Shown: piece by piece, positions 28,199-36,438 of the stretch
Layout: each line of letters starts with the position of its first letter
Position numbering within the stretch: position 1 is the stretch's first letter
Assembly (NCBI GenBank): GCA_041394185.1
Contig: JAWKIQ010000002.1
Location: 124,001 to 188,000, forward strand
Source of the DNA: Acidimicrobiales bacterium
Lineage (GTDB): Bacteria > Actinomycetota > Acidimicrobiia > Acidimicrobiales > Poriferisodalaceae
DNA length: 64,000 nt
Direction of reading: 5' to 3'
Program-made: the position numbers and the translations under genes
The notes under the pieces: model-generated
The model's database searches: none
Seen by the model: the letters and a program-made list of their open reading frames with translations, nothing else
Told to the model about the DNA's origin: nothing

Positions 28199-28813
28199 AT
28201 GACCATCGACCGTACTCCTCTGGGTGAAAGGCCCGCTCGCAATCTCGAACGGATCTGCATCTATTGCGCATCATCGATGGGCAACGACCCGCTGTATCGA
28301 CAGCTCGCCACAGACGTCGGCACCCTCTTGGCCCAAAACGACATCGAGGTGGTGTACGGCGGTGGCGCCGTCGGGCTGATGGGAGCGGTGGCAGATGCGG
28401 CCATGGCCGCCGGCGGACGCGTCATCGGGGTCATACCGGTGGGGCTGTTCTCGCGCGAGGTCGGCCACGACGAGATAACCGAGCTCGTCGAGGTGTCGTC
28501 GATGCACGAGCGAAAGCAGATGATGTTCGACCTGTCCGATGCCTTCGTGGCCCTGCCCGGTGGGCTTGGCACGCTCGAGGAACTGGCCGAGGTCGCGACA
28601 TGGAGCCAACTCCAGGTGCACGACAAGCCCATCGCCGTGCTGAACTGGCGAGGCTTTTTTGATCCATTGCTCGAATGGCTCGACCGCGCGGTCGATGCCG
28701 GCCTCATGAAGGCCGCCAACCGCGACATCATCGCGTCGGTCGACCAGCCCGCCGACCTTCTGGACACACTGCGCACCTACCAGCGCGCCGCCGTACCCAA
28801 GTGGATCGATTGA
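28199..28813 (+). CDS. LOG family protein (TIGR00730, nucleoside-5'-monophosphate phosphoribohydrolase)
   Basis: The 204-residue protein has a Rossmann-like fold with VVYGGGAVGLMGAVADAA, EVSSMHERKQMMFDLSDAF and the hallmark PGGLGTLEELAEV. Plant and corynebacterial LOG proteins release free base from cytokinin riboside monophosphate or AMP. The start at 28199 is 68 bases from the divergent pepA start. Downstream, the tag gene follows after ten bases, so the two are probably co-transcribed. Confidence 0.9.
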   Translation: MTIDRTPLGERPARNLERICIYCASSMGNDPLYRQLATDVGTLLAQNDIEVVYGGGAVGLMGAVADAAMAAGGRVIGVIPVGLFSREVGHDEITELVEVSSMHERKQMMFDLSDAFVALPGGLGTLEELAEVATWSQLQVHDKPIAVLNWRGFFDPLLEWLDRAVDAGLMKAANRDIIASVDQPADLLDTLRTYQRAAVPKWID

Positions 28814-28823
28814 GGAGCCGCAA

Positions 28824-29438
28824 GTGAGTTCTCCTGAACACCTGATCGATGGGCGTTGCTGGTGGGCCGGCACAGACGCCGACTACGTCGAATATCACGA
28901 CCACGAGTGGGGCAGGCCCGTCGACGACGACGTCAGGCTGTTCGAGAAGATCTGCCTGGAAGGCTTCCAGAGCGGCCTGTCGTGGATAACGATCCTGCGC
29001 AAACGAGAGAACTTTCGGGCCGCTTTCGACGGCTTCGACTTCGAGAAGGTCGCCCGGTACGGCGACAACGATGTCGCCCGCCTCCTCGACGACGCAGGCA
29101 TCGTCAGACACCGCGGCAAGATCGAGAGCACCATCAACAACGCTGGCAGAGCCATCGAGCTGGCAGACGAGTTCGGCTCCCTAGGCGCTTACTTCTGGAG
29201 CTGGGAACCCCGCCAGCCCGAGGGCGAACCGACTTCTGACGGTTGGCCGGTGCCATCGACCACGCCCACATCGACGGCATTGGCGAAGGATCTGAAGAAG
29301 CGGGGATGGTCGTTCGTCGGCCCCACCACGGTGTACGCCTTCATGCAGGCGATGGGCCTGGTGAACGATCACGTCGATGGCTGCCACGTCCGCGATCAGG
29401 TCGATGCTCTGCGCCGATCGCTGACGAGACCCAGCTAG
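28824..29438 (+). CDS. tag: DNA-3-methyladenine glycosylase I
   Basis: The 204-residue protein excises 3-methyladenine from alkylated DNA. It starts at GTG 28824 with GAGGAG seven bases upstream. Family features are RCWWAGTDADYVEYHDHEWG (zinc Cys/His and aromatic pocket), EGFQSGLSWITILRKRENFR, FVGPTTVYAFMQAMGLVNDH and the closing zinc-site GCH. It forms a likely two-gene operon with the LOG protein. Confidence 0.92.
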   Translation: MSSPEHLIDGRCWWAGTDADYVEYHDHEWGRPVDDDVRLFEKICLEGFQSGLSWITILRKRENFRAAFDGFDFEKVARYGDNDVARLLDDAGIVRHRGKIESTINNAGRAIELADEFGSLGAYFWSWEPRQPEGEPTSDGWPVPSTTPTSTALAKDLKKRGWSFVGPTTVYAFMQAMGLVNDHVDGCHVRDQVDALRRSLTRPS

Positions 29439-29470
29439 ACACACATGCCCACAGCTACCCCGCCGTGACA

Positions 29471-29496
29471 GCGGAGGCGCGAAGCGCACCCTCCGC
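29471..29496 (+). terminator. Possible stem-loop terminator after tag
   Basis: Arms GCGGAGG (29471-29477) and CCTCCGC (29490-29496) pair perfectly and the loop can form an inner CGC/GCG stem. It begins 33 bases after the tag stop. The T-tract is weak, so it may act only partly. Confidence 0.4.
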
Positions 29497-29559
29497 GCTC
29501 TTCCGGTCACTCTCAATGCTTCGGTTGTCTTTCAGATGAGTGTCCTACCCCCTCAGTAA

Positions 29560-29579
29560 GGTTTCGCATACGCGAAACC
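29560..29579. promoter_or_regulatory. Inverted repeat GGTTTCGC-N4-GCGAAACC
   Basis: Two perfect 8-base arms separated by ATAC form an operator-like inverted repeat 37 bases before the start of the DUF222-HNH pseudogene. It may be a regulator site or an RNA hairpin; no T-run follows, so it is not a standard terminator. Confidence 0.4.
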
Positions 29580-29615
29580 AGCACAAGAACGACCCGAGGG
29601 GAAGAGAAACTGACG

Positions 29616-30545
29616 GTGGTTACTCTCGAAGAGTTCCAGGCACAACGCCACCGGGCGACCGACCTGGTGGTCACGGCAAAGCGGTTCACGCAGACTCACC
29701 ACAGCCTGGTCGTGGCCTGTGCCGACTTCGCCGACGGCCCCGTTTGGATCGCCGACGGCGCTCCGTCCACCGCTCATTGGCTGGCCGAACGCACCGATCA
29801 CTGCGCGAACACTCTGCGTGAGTGAATTCGCATCGGCCGCTCTCTTCGCGGTCTTCGCGCCACCGCGGCGGCATTCGAGGCAGGGGAACTGTCCTTTTCG
29901 AAAGTTCGAGCGCTCACCCGTTTCGCCACAGCCGAGAACGAAGATGAGCTACTCGAGCTGGCCGGCAGGGTTCCGGCCGCCGGCATCGCAACAGCCTTGG
30001 CCGCATGGTCGGCCCGAAACGAAGAAGACGACGTCATCGAGGCCCGACAACGTAGACACCGCCATCTGAGCACCCGCATCGACCCCGATGGAACCGTGTG
30101 CGGATCCTTCCGGCTGCCTCCGCTGGCTGGCGGCAAGCTACTGGCGGCGGTCAACACGACGATGATGCGCTCCACTGCCAAACGCCAACCCGACGGCACC
30201 TGGCCCACCGGAAGCACAGTCGACCGCCAACTCCCCGACGTGTTCATGCGTGCGCTGATCCATGACAGCAACCGCCGGCCTGTCGACGCCACCAATCGGC
30301 GGCGTTTCCCGACCCCACGCCAGATGCGTCTGGTCAAAGCCCGCGACAAAGCCTGCGTCGACTGCGGCCGCCGAGACCTGCTGGTCTACGACCACGTCCC
30401 GCCCTTCGAAGCCTCTGGTCACACATCGACGGCGGAGCTGGAGCTTCGATGCTCACCGTGCCATACCAAACGGCACGACCAGCACGATCGGTCTGCACAC
30501 TCGCTGGTCAGGCGGCCGGGCCTGGAAGGTGCTGCACCCGCGTAG
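29616..30545 (+). pseudogene. DUF222-HNH endonuclease family gene with in-frame stop
   Basis: The frame opens at GTG 29616 (GAGGGGAAGAG upstream), is cut by TGA at 29823-29825 and continues in the same frame to 30545. Before the stop are APSTAHWLAERTDHCANTLRE; after it come IRIGRSLRGLRATAAAFEAG, LSFSKVRALTRFA and, at the end, an HNH-like CVDCGRR...YDHVPPF...CSPCHTKRH. Family members I know read TAREWVRIGRRL at this place, so TGA most likely replaces TGG (Trp). DUF222-HNH genes are numerous and mobile-like in actinobacteria. The end overlaps the LigD polymerase gene by 38 bases. Confidence 0.78.
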
Positions 30546-31398
30546 CGACCTCGGCAAACAGATCGCCCATCTGCTCGATCCTGGCTACAACTTCGTCAGC
30601 TCCGAAGCTCAGAGCCGCCCCGTCGGAGGCCGCCGCCACCTCGTCCCACGACACCGGCGTCGAAACCGTCGGGTGCGACCTGGCCCTCAGCGAATACACG
30701 CCGATGGTGGTCTTGGCCCGATTGTTCTGGGACCAGTCGACGAACACCTTGCCGTGGCGCTTCGCCTTGGTCATCTCGACCAGCACCTTGCCCGGGTGCT
30801 GTCTTTCGAGTAGCTGCCCGACCGCCAACGCAAACGATGAGGCGTGCTCGTGAGTCGAATCAGGATTGTTCAGGGGGACGTAGACCTGCAGGCCCTTCGA
30901 ACCAGAAGTCTTCGCCCAGCCTGCGAGCCCAACCGAGTCGAGCACTTCGCGCATCCACAACGCCACCTGAGCGCACTCGGCGATGCCTGCAGGCGCACCT
31001 GGATCGAGGTCGAACACCAGGATGGTGGGCGTGTCGAGGGCTGTGGCCTTGGCCATCGGAGCGTGGATTTCGAGCGCGGCCTGGTTGCCGGCCCACACCA
31101 GGGCAGCACGATGGTCGAAGACGCAAGACCTGACACCCCGGCGCGTCCACCTCACCGATCCAATCAGGAGCGTGCGACGGTCGGTTCTTCTCGAAGAACG
31201 ACGAACCGTCGACGCCGTTGGGAAGCGCTTGAAGGTCAGGGCCCGTCCGGCGATGTGAGGCAACATCACGGCGGCGACCGCGTTGTAGTAGCCGATCACG
31301 TCGCCCTTCGTGAAGCCGACCTCGGGGTAAAGCACCTTGGTCAGGTTCGTCAGGCGCACCACTCGGCCGTCGATGTCGACCGAGGCCGAATCAGCCAT
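30508..31398 (-). CDS. ligD: NHEJ polymerase/primase, LigD polymerase domain
   Basis: The 296-residue frame matches the LigD polymerase module, which fills gaps at double-strand breaks. VRLTNLTKVLYPEVGFTKGD, ALVWAGNQAALEIHAP, ILVFDLDPG (metal-binding Asp pair) and TSGSKGLQVYVPL are seen. Residues about 60-86 (TASTVRRSSRRTDRR and on) are unlike the family, while the neighbouring frame there encodes GSSFFEKNRPSHAPDW, the conserved sequence. One base is missing at GGG 31220-31222 and one is extra at CCCC 31136-31139, so two opposite frameshifts keep the gene open. Either the reading is wrong or the enzyme has lost a substrate loop. It starts an end-joining cluster with Ku and ligase. Confidence 0.85.
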   Translation of the reverse strand: MADSASVDIDGRVVRLTNLTKVLYPEVGFTKGDVIGYYNAVAAVMLPHIAGRALTFKRFPTASTVRRSSRRTDRRTLLIGSVRWTRRGVRSCVFDHRAALVWAGNQAALEIHAPMAKATALDTPTILVFDLDPGAPAGIAECAQVALWMREVLDSVGLAGWAKTSGSKGLQVYVPLNNPDSTHEHASSFALAVGQLLERQHPGKVLVEMTKAKRHGKVFVDWSQNNRAKTTIGVYSLRARSHPTVSTPVSWDEVAAASDGAALSFGADEVVARIEQMGDLFAEVATRVQHLPGPAA

Positions 31399-31407
31399 GC
31401 GGCTTCA

Positions 31408-32367
31408 TCACGCGCTCTTCTTGGCTCGCGCCGAGGTCTTGGCGGTGGCCTTCTTGGCGGCACTCTTGTCGGCGGCAGCCTTCTTGGCAGCCTGCTTCTT
31501 GGCAGGAGCGCGCTTGCGGGTGGCCTTCTTGGCCGGTGCCTGCTGGCCGTCGTCGCTGCCGACGCCGTCGCCAGACCCTGCTCGCGACGCCTTGGCCGCC
31601 GCCACCGATGCCTCCAGCGCAGCCAGCAGATCGACGACCTTGCCGTCGTCTACCTCGGGCACCGACATCACGACCTCTTCGCCAGCGGCCTTGCGCTCGA
31701 GCAGGTCGATCAGTTGATTGCGATGGGTGTCCTGGTACTCGGAGACGTCGAAATCGCGCTCGAGTGAAGCGATCAACTGCTTGGCCATCGACAGCTCGGC
31801 CTGCGTCACCTCGACGTCGGCGACCGCTTCCAGCTCGGGGATCGACTGGGGCGACACCATCTCGTCTGCGTACACGAGGGTGGCCAGCTCCATGCGGCCG
31901 CCGTTGGGCCGGATAGCGGCCAGCATCTGCTTGTTGCTGCGCACGAACCTGGCGATGGCAACCTTGCCCTCGTCCTCCATGGCCTCGCTCAGCAATCGGT
32001 AGGCCTTCTCGAACCCCTCGGTCGGGGCGAGGTAGTAAGAGCCGTCGAACGACATGGGATCGATGTCAGAGATGTCGACGAACGCTTCGATGTCGATCGC
32101 ACGCCCGGCCTTGGGCGCAACCGACTGGATCTCCTCGTCGCTGACCAGAACGTACTGACCCTTGGCGTACTCGAACGCGCGCACGATCTTGTCGGCCGGA
32201 ACCTCGGAGCCATCGGCCGCAGAGACCTTCTTGTACTTGATCCTGCTCATGGTGCGCTCGTCGAGCTGGTTGAAGCTGACCGACTTGCGCGACACGGCGT
32301 TGTACATCTTGACCGGGATCGTCACCAGCCCGAAGCTGATCGAACCGTTCCAAATGGCACGTGGCAT
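31408..32367 (-). CDS. ku: Ku DNA end-binding protein
   Basis: The 319-residue protein is bacterial Ku, the homodimeric ring that binds double-strand ends and recruits LigD. The start at 32367 (MPRAIWNGSISFGLVTIPVK) has GGAG five bases upstream; the longer open frame runs through the ligase gene. The beta-barrel core reaches about residue 255, and the last 60 residues are a Lys/Ala tail (KKATRKRAPAKKQAAKK and similar), as in mycobacterial Ku, which aids DNA binding. It lies between the LigD polymerase (9 bases) and ligase genes (23 bases). Confidence 0.95.
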   Translation of the reverse strand: MPRAIWNGSISFGLVTIPVKMYNAVSRKSVSFNQLDERTMSRIKYKKVSAADGSEVPADKIVRAFEYAKGQYVLVSDEEIQSVAPKAGRAIDIEAFVDISDIDPMSFDGSYYLAPTEGFEKAYRLLSEAMEDEGKVAIARFVRSNKQMLAAIRPNGGRMELATLVYADEMVSPQSIPELEAVADVEVTQAELSMAKQLIASLERDFDVSEYQDTHRNQLIDLLERKAAGEEVVMSVPEVDDGKVVDLLAALEASVAAAKASRAGSGDGVGSDDGQQAPAKKATRKRAPAKKQAAKKAAADKSAAKKATAKTSARAKKSA

Positions 32368-32390
32368 GAGATCTCCGTTATCGAGCGGGT

Positions 32391-33362
32391 TCAGTCGAGC
32401 CTCTCGCGACGCCCGGTCGACGGCATGTCGACCTCGTTGGCCCGTCGGTCGTGGCGTATCCCGCAAAAGGAAGGGTGCCTCAGCACGGGCCCGCGCGTCC
32501 ACTCCCCATAGGCGACTTCCACGACGAGCTCGGGCTTGGTCCAGCGGGCCCGGGGCCGCTGTGGACCCAGCTCGCACGGGTCGTCTGGACGTTCGATCGG
32601 CTCGAGAGAGTTCCGCAAGAGCTCGAGTACCTGGTCGTCGAACCCTGTTCCCACCGACCCGACGTAGCGAAGATGCCCGCCGTCGTAGGCGGCCAGCAGC
32701 AGGGCTCCCAGGGTGTGCTGGCGTCTCCCGGAGCCCTCGGTCCACCCAACCACCACAAACTCGTCTCGGGCCACCAGCTTGATCTTGCGCCACGCCGACG
32801 AGCGGGCGCCCGGTCGATAGGCCGAGTCGCGGCGCTTGGCGACCACCCCTTCCAGCGACAGACGGCGGGCCGCATCCAGAACCGTGGCGCCGTCGGACTC
32901 GAACGCCGGCGGCACACGCCATCGAGGACCATCCAGTTCGGCAGATTCCAGCAGCCGTCGGCGCTGATGCCAGGGAAGCTCCCTCAGGTCGTGGCCGTCG
33001 AACTCCAGCAGATCGAACGGGAAGAACGACACCGGCACCGATTCGAGCAACCTGGTGTCGAGCGCCGCAGCGGCGACGTTCATGCGGCGCTGCAGGAGAG
33101 CAAAGTCGGGTCGGCCGGCGTCGTCGAGGGCAACCACCTCGCCATCGACCACGGTGTCCAGCGGCAAGAGCTGAGCGAACTCGAGCAACTCTGGAAACGA
33201 AGCCGCGACGTTGCGTCCGGTTCGGGTCAACAGGTCGACCCCGTTGGCGTGGCGACGAACCAGACAGCGCATGCCGTCCCACTTGAACTCGTACGCCCAG
33301 CCGTCGTCGTCGACCGGAAGCTCGCCGGCCGTCGCCAACATCGGCGTCAGGTCGGAGATCAC
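32391..33362 (-). CDS. ATP-dependent DNA ligase, LigD ligase domain
   Basis: The 323-residue protein is the ligase part of the NHEJ machinery. The start GTG at 33362 overlaps the stop of the membrane-protein gene by four bases (GTGA). The adenylated Lys27 lies in YEFKWDG, with VDGEVVALD, LEGVVAKRRDSAYRPG, SSAWRKIKL (motif V) and an OB-fold C-terminus. In mycobacteria polymerase, nuclease and ligase are one chain; here polymerase and ligase are separate genes flanking Ku and no nuclease domain is seen. Confidence 0.92.
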   Translation of the reverse strand: MISDLTPMLATAGELPVDDDGWAYEFKWDGMRCLVRRHANGVDLLTRTGRNVAASFPELLEFAQLLPLDTVVDGEVVALDDAGRPDFALLQRRMNVAAAALDTRLLESVPVSFFPFDLLEFDGHDLRELPWHQRRRLLESAELDGPRWRVPPAFESDGATVLDAARRLSLEGVVAKRRDSAYRPGARSSAWRKIKLVARDEFVVVGWTEGSGRRQHTLGALLLAAYDGGHLRYVGSVGTGFDDQVLELLRNSLEPIERPDDPCELGPQRPRARWTKPELVVEVAYGEWTRGPVLRHPSFCGIRHDRRANEVDMPSTGRRERLD

Positions 33363-34201
33363 CCGACCAACACGGCCCTGGCCACCAGATCGGTGCCGAA
33401 CGCGGTGAGAATCGCCAGATACAACAGGCCCGTGGCCGCCATCACCGCCGAATACGAGCGCTCGCGCAAGGCCGCCACCGTCACCCCCACCAGCACGATC
33501 GTGCTCACCGCCGACACACCCCAGAACCAGCCGAGAATCCCCTGGTAGCCATCGTCGATGGCTCCGGTCCACACCGAGACCATGCCGGTAGGCACGAGCA
33601 ACAAGACGACCTCTGGAAACCACGTCCAGCCCACATAACGCACCAGCTCGAGCAACGACGCCCTCTTCAACCCTGGCTGGACGAGATACCAGTGGCCCAG
33701 CAACATGGCGTCGGTAACGGCCCCGATGAACGCGGCTCCGGCCAGGTTGCGCGCCACGGCGAGGACCGTGTTGGTTTCGGCTTCGAACCCCGCCGCCACC
33801 AGGCCCACCACACCCAGCACCGGAGCGATCAGATCGAGCCGCGGATCGAACTCTGGCAACGAATCGTCGCGCGACGCGGCGCTGCGCTCGATGCCGGTCA
33901 TCGCCGCTACTCGTTCGGTGCGCCGGTCGTGCTCGGCCTTGTGCCCCGACACCCCCGCGCGCCGGCGCACGATGGACGAAGCCAGCGCTATGGCACCCGC
34001 CACCACAACCGCTGCGGCCGAAACCTCCCGTACCGGAATCGAACCCCACCTCAGACCCGCTATCAGCCCGAGCCCGGCGATGATTATGTAGGTGCCTCTC
34101 ATCAGCCAGCCATAACCCAGGCTGACCTCTCGCCGTCTGGTGGTCACCCACAAGAAGAACAAGCCACCCGTTGCCCATTGGAGCATGAAGGTTGCTGCCA
34201 C
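33359..34201 (-). CDS. Polytopic membrane protein of unknown function
   Basis: The 280-residue protein has about eight hydrophobic spans (FMLQWATGGLFFLWV, IIIAGLGLIAGL, AAAVVVAGAIALASSI, a polar cytoplasmic loop at about 83-122, then FIGAVTDAMLLGHWYLV, VVLLLVPTGMVSVW and others). I do not recognise the family. Its stop overlaps the ligase start (GTGA), so it is translated together with the end-joining genes, an unexpected partner for a DNA-repair cluster. It lies 7 bases from the peptidase gene upstream. Confidence 0.7.
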   Translation of the reverse strand: MAATFMLQWATGGLFFLWVTTRRREVSLGYGWLMRGTYIIIAGLGLIAGLRWGSIPVREVSAAAVVVAGAIALASSIVRRRAGVSGHKAEHDRRTERVAAMTGIERSAASRDDSLPEFDPRLDLIAPVLGVVGLVAAGFEAETNTVLAVARNLAGAAFIGAVTDAMLLGHWYLVQPGLKRASLLELVRYVGWTWFPEVVLLLVPTGMVSVWTGAIDDGYQGILGWFWGVSAVSTIVLVGVTVAALRERSYSAVMAATGLLYLAILTAFGTDLVARAVLVG

Positions 34202-34208
34202 GAGGCGG

Positions 34209-35342
34209 TCAGCCCCCGACGATCACTAGAGAGTGATCGGCCTGGTTGAGCTGGTCTGGCCCACGGTCGCCGGCCACGACGATGTCTTCCAGGCGCGCTC
34301 CGTGACGACCAGGAACGTAGATTCCCGGCTCGACCGAGAACGCATTGCCCGCTACCAGCGGAGCATCGTTGCCCTCGACGATGTAGGGGTCCTCGTGCTC
34401 TTCCATGCCGATACCGTGACCGGTTCGGTGGATGAAGTACTGCCCGTAGCCGGCCTCGGCGATGATTCGGCGAGCCTCTCGATCGACGTCTTGGCAGGTG
34501 ACGTCGGCACCCGAGCCGGCGATGCCGACCGCGGCCCGCTGAGCCTCGTGTAGCACCGAGTACAGGTCGGCCATCTCGCTGGACGGCTCACCGATCGACA
34601 CACACCTGGTGATGTCGGAGCAATAGCCGGCCAGCGTTCCGCCGATGTCGAACAGCACACAGTCTCGCTCTGAGATCACCGTCGAACCGGCGTGGTGGTG
34701 CGGAGAAGCAGCGTTGGGGCCGGCGGCCACGATGGCGAAGTTCACTACGTCGTGGCCCTCGGCGATGAGCCTGGCCGAAACGTCTGCCGAAACCTCGGCC
34801 TCGGTGCGCCCGACCAACGCCACGTCACCGGCCTGGATCTGAGCTATCACCCGGTCGGCGGCCTCAGCTGCGGTTCGAAGCGCGTCGATCTCGGCCGCGT
34901 CCTTGACCGAGCGCAGCGGCGACATCACCGGCGCCGACCGCATCAACTCGACCGAGGGGCGGTGGTTGACGAGGTCGACTACGAAACGAGCCCAGGTGGT
35001 GTCACCCATGGCGATCTTGCCGGCGTTGCCGAGCCGCTTGGAGACCAAGGTGATCGGGTCTTCGGTTTCGCCCCAACCCACGACCTCGAACACCTCAGGT
35101 CGCTGTTCGACGCGAGCAACCTCGAGTTCGGGGATCACCAAGGTCGGATGACCGCTGCGGTCGACCACCAGCATGGTCAGCCGCTCGAGCGGCATGGCCT
35201 CGTACCCGATCAGATAGGGCAGGTCGGCGCCTACCGACACGCACAGAGCGTCGCAGCCGAGCCTGTCGAGCTGGGCGCGCGCCCGCTCTATGCGGGAGGC
35301 AAACACGCGGTCGTCGGGTGAGGGGCGATGTTGGGTTGGCAC
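34209..35342 (-). CDS. Xaa-Pro aminopeptidase/dipeptidase (M24)
   Basis: The protein is a pita-bread metallopeptidase. The dimetal ligands can be placed in LFDIGGTLAGYCSDITRC (two Asp), HRTGHGIGMEEHE (His), SVEPGIYVPG (Glu) and ARLEDIVVAG (Glu). The N-terminal creatinase-like domain covers about 1-130. I chose GTG 35342 (377 residues); an ATG at 35402 would add 20 residues without family likeness and overlap the upstream gene by 29 bases. Neither has a clear ribosome site. It cleaves X-Pro bonds in the cytosol. Confidence 0.88.
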   Translation of the reverse strand: MPTQHRPSPDDRVFASRIERARAQLDRLGCDALCVSVGADLPYLIGYEAMPLERLTMLVVDRSGHPTLVIPELEVARVEQRPEVFEVVGWGETEDPITLVSKRLGNAGKIAMGDTTWARFVVDLVNHRPSVELMRSAPVMSPLRSVKDAAEIDALRTAAEAADRVIAQIQAGDVALVGRTEAEVSADVSARLIAEGHDVVNFAIVAAGPNAASPHHHAGSTVISERDCVLFDIGGTLAGYCSDITRCVSIGEPSSEMADLYSVLHEAQRAAVGIAGSGADVTCQDVDREARRIIAEAGYGQYFIHRTGHGIGMEEHEDPYIVEGNDAPLVAGNAFSVEPGIYVPGRHGARLEDIVVAGDRGPDQLNQADHSLVIVGG

Positions 35343-35373
35343 CAGACAATTTGAGCCGCGCCGAGCGGCCCGG

Positions 35374-36123
35374 TCAAACGGGTCCGAGGCCCACCATGGC
35401 ATTGCGCCGCAGGCGGCGCCTGATAAGCACCGCGCCGATCATGAGCACATTGAGAGCTATCAGGATCACCCACACGAGGCCGGTGGCCGAGCCGCCGGCG
35501 TCGACCGGCAGGACAGGACCCGACCCGCGGTCGTCGACGGCGCCGCCGGCAGCCGTCGAGCTCTGGTCGTCATCGTCAGATGACTGCTCGACCGAGGTGC
35601 TGGTGCTGGCCTGGGTGGTCGTCGTCGCTTCGGCCGAATCGGTGTCGGTGGTGCCTTCGCCCGAGATGTCGCTGGTGTTCTCGGTTGTGCCGGCTCCGAC
35701 CGAGGTGGCCGTGGTCGACGTAGTGCTGTCGACGGGCACCGTCGCTTCGACGATCGTCGTGGTGGAAGTGACCGGCTCCTGAACGGTGGTCGTGGTGATG
35801 GCCGGGCGACGCTGCGTGGTGGTGGTGCGCTCTGGACGAGTGGTGGTGGTTGTCGTCGACGTGGTCGACGTGGTCGACGTGGTCGATGACGTCGTCGAAC
35901 TGGTGGTGGTGGTCGGCTTCTCGGTCGTGGTGGTCGTAGTTGACGTAGTAGTGGTCGTGGTGGTCGTCGTCGGGCACGGGATCAATACCAGAGGATCGTT
36001 GGGATCCTGGCACAGCTCCTGGGCGCCGGCGGTCGAAGAGGCCGCAATTACAAGCAACGAGAAGGCGAACACGAGGAGCGACGCGATGCCGATAGCGGGT
36101 GTTGCCTTTCGCCTACGTGCCAT
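35374..36123 (-). CDS. Thr-rich secreted/cell-surface protein with C-terminal anchor
   Basis: The 249-residue protein has a signal peptide or N-terminal anchor (SLLVFAFSLLVIAASSTAGA), a short Cys-containing head (ELCQDPNDPLVLIPCP), a long mucin-like linker of Thr and Ser (about 50-190), an acidic patch SSDDDDQSS, and a C-terminal membrane helix (GLVWVILIALNVLMIGAVLI) followed by RRRLRRN. This order (signal, spacer, membrane helix, basic tail) suggests a surface protein held in the membrane and possibly O-glycosylated. ATG 36123 has GAGGGAAG upstream. No enzymatic domain is seen. Confidence 0.75.
   Translation of the reverse strand: MARRRKATPAIGIASLLVFAFSLLVIAASSTAGAQELCQDPNDPLVLIPCPTTTTTTTTTSTTTTTTEKPTTTTSSTTSSTTSTTSTTSTTTTTTRPERTTTTQRRPAITTTTVQEPVTSTTTIVEATVPVDSTTSTTATSVGAGTTENTSDISGEGTTDTDSAEATTTTQASTSTSVEQSSDDDDQSSTAAGGAVDDRGSGPVLPVDAGGSATGLVWVILIALNVLMIGAVLIRRRLRRNAMVGLGPV
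35812..35975 (-). repeat. Low-complexity Thr-codon tract
   Basis: The plus strand shows long runs of GTGGTGGTC- and GTCGACGTG-type triplets, which on the coding strand are ACC/ACG/ACT Thr codons. It encodes the poly-Thr linker of the surface protein. Such tracts readily gain or lose units. Confidence 0.85.
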
Positions 36124-36438
36124 CACTTCCCTCACCAACTCTCACCCACCGCGTCCGGACCGATACCCAAAACGCTGGAAAATCGTTCTCTACACCCCAT
36201 CGCAACGGGCATTTCACGGACCGTGGCGATGCTATTCCATGCCAACTTGTGATGACACACGGCTACTTCGATTTCACGAAATTGACACGTTCCGGCGACT
36301 CGCGACCACCCTGAGTGCTCGGATCGCTGCCTGCCGGATCCATCCACGCCACCCATCAGTTGTCTAACGCCGTTCGGCCACGCCGATTTCACACAACTGA
36401 GATTACACTCTGCGTAGCAGTCGCGCCACTTTCAGTGG
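36124..36438. other. Intergenic region, 315 bases
   Basis: No gene is visible between the Thr-rich protein gene and the end of the large surface-protein gene. The region is less GC-rich than its surroundings and should hold the promoter of the Thr-rich gene. ATTTC-AC-GAAAT at 36271-36282 is a short operator-like inverted repeat. I see no convincing -35/-10 pair and no terminator. Confidence 0.5.

Noticed and set aside
29823..29825. TGA in the DUF222-HNH frame read as a second selenocysteine codon
   Set aside because: The family has Trp at this place and Sec does not replace Trp. No Cys or redox motif surrounds it.
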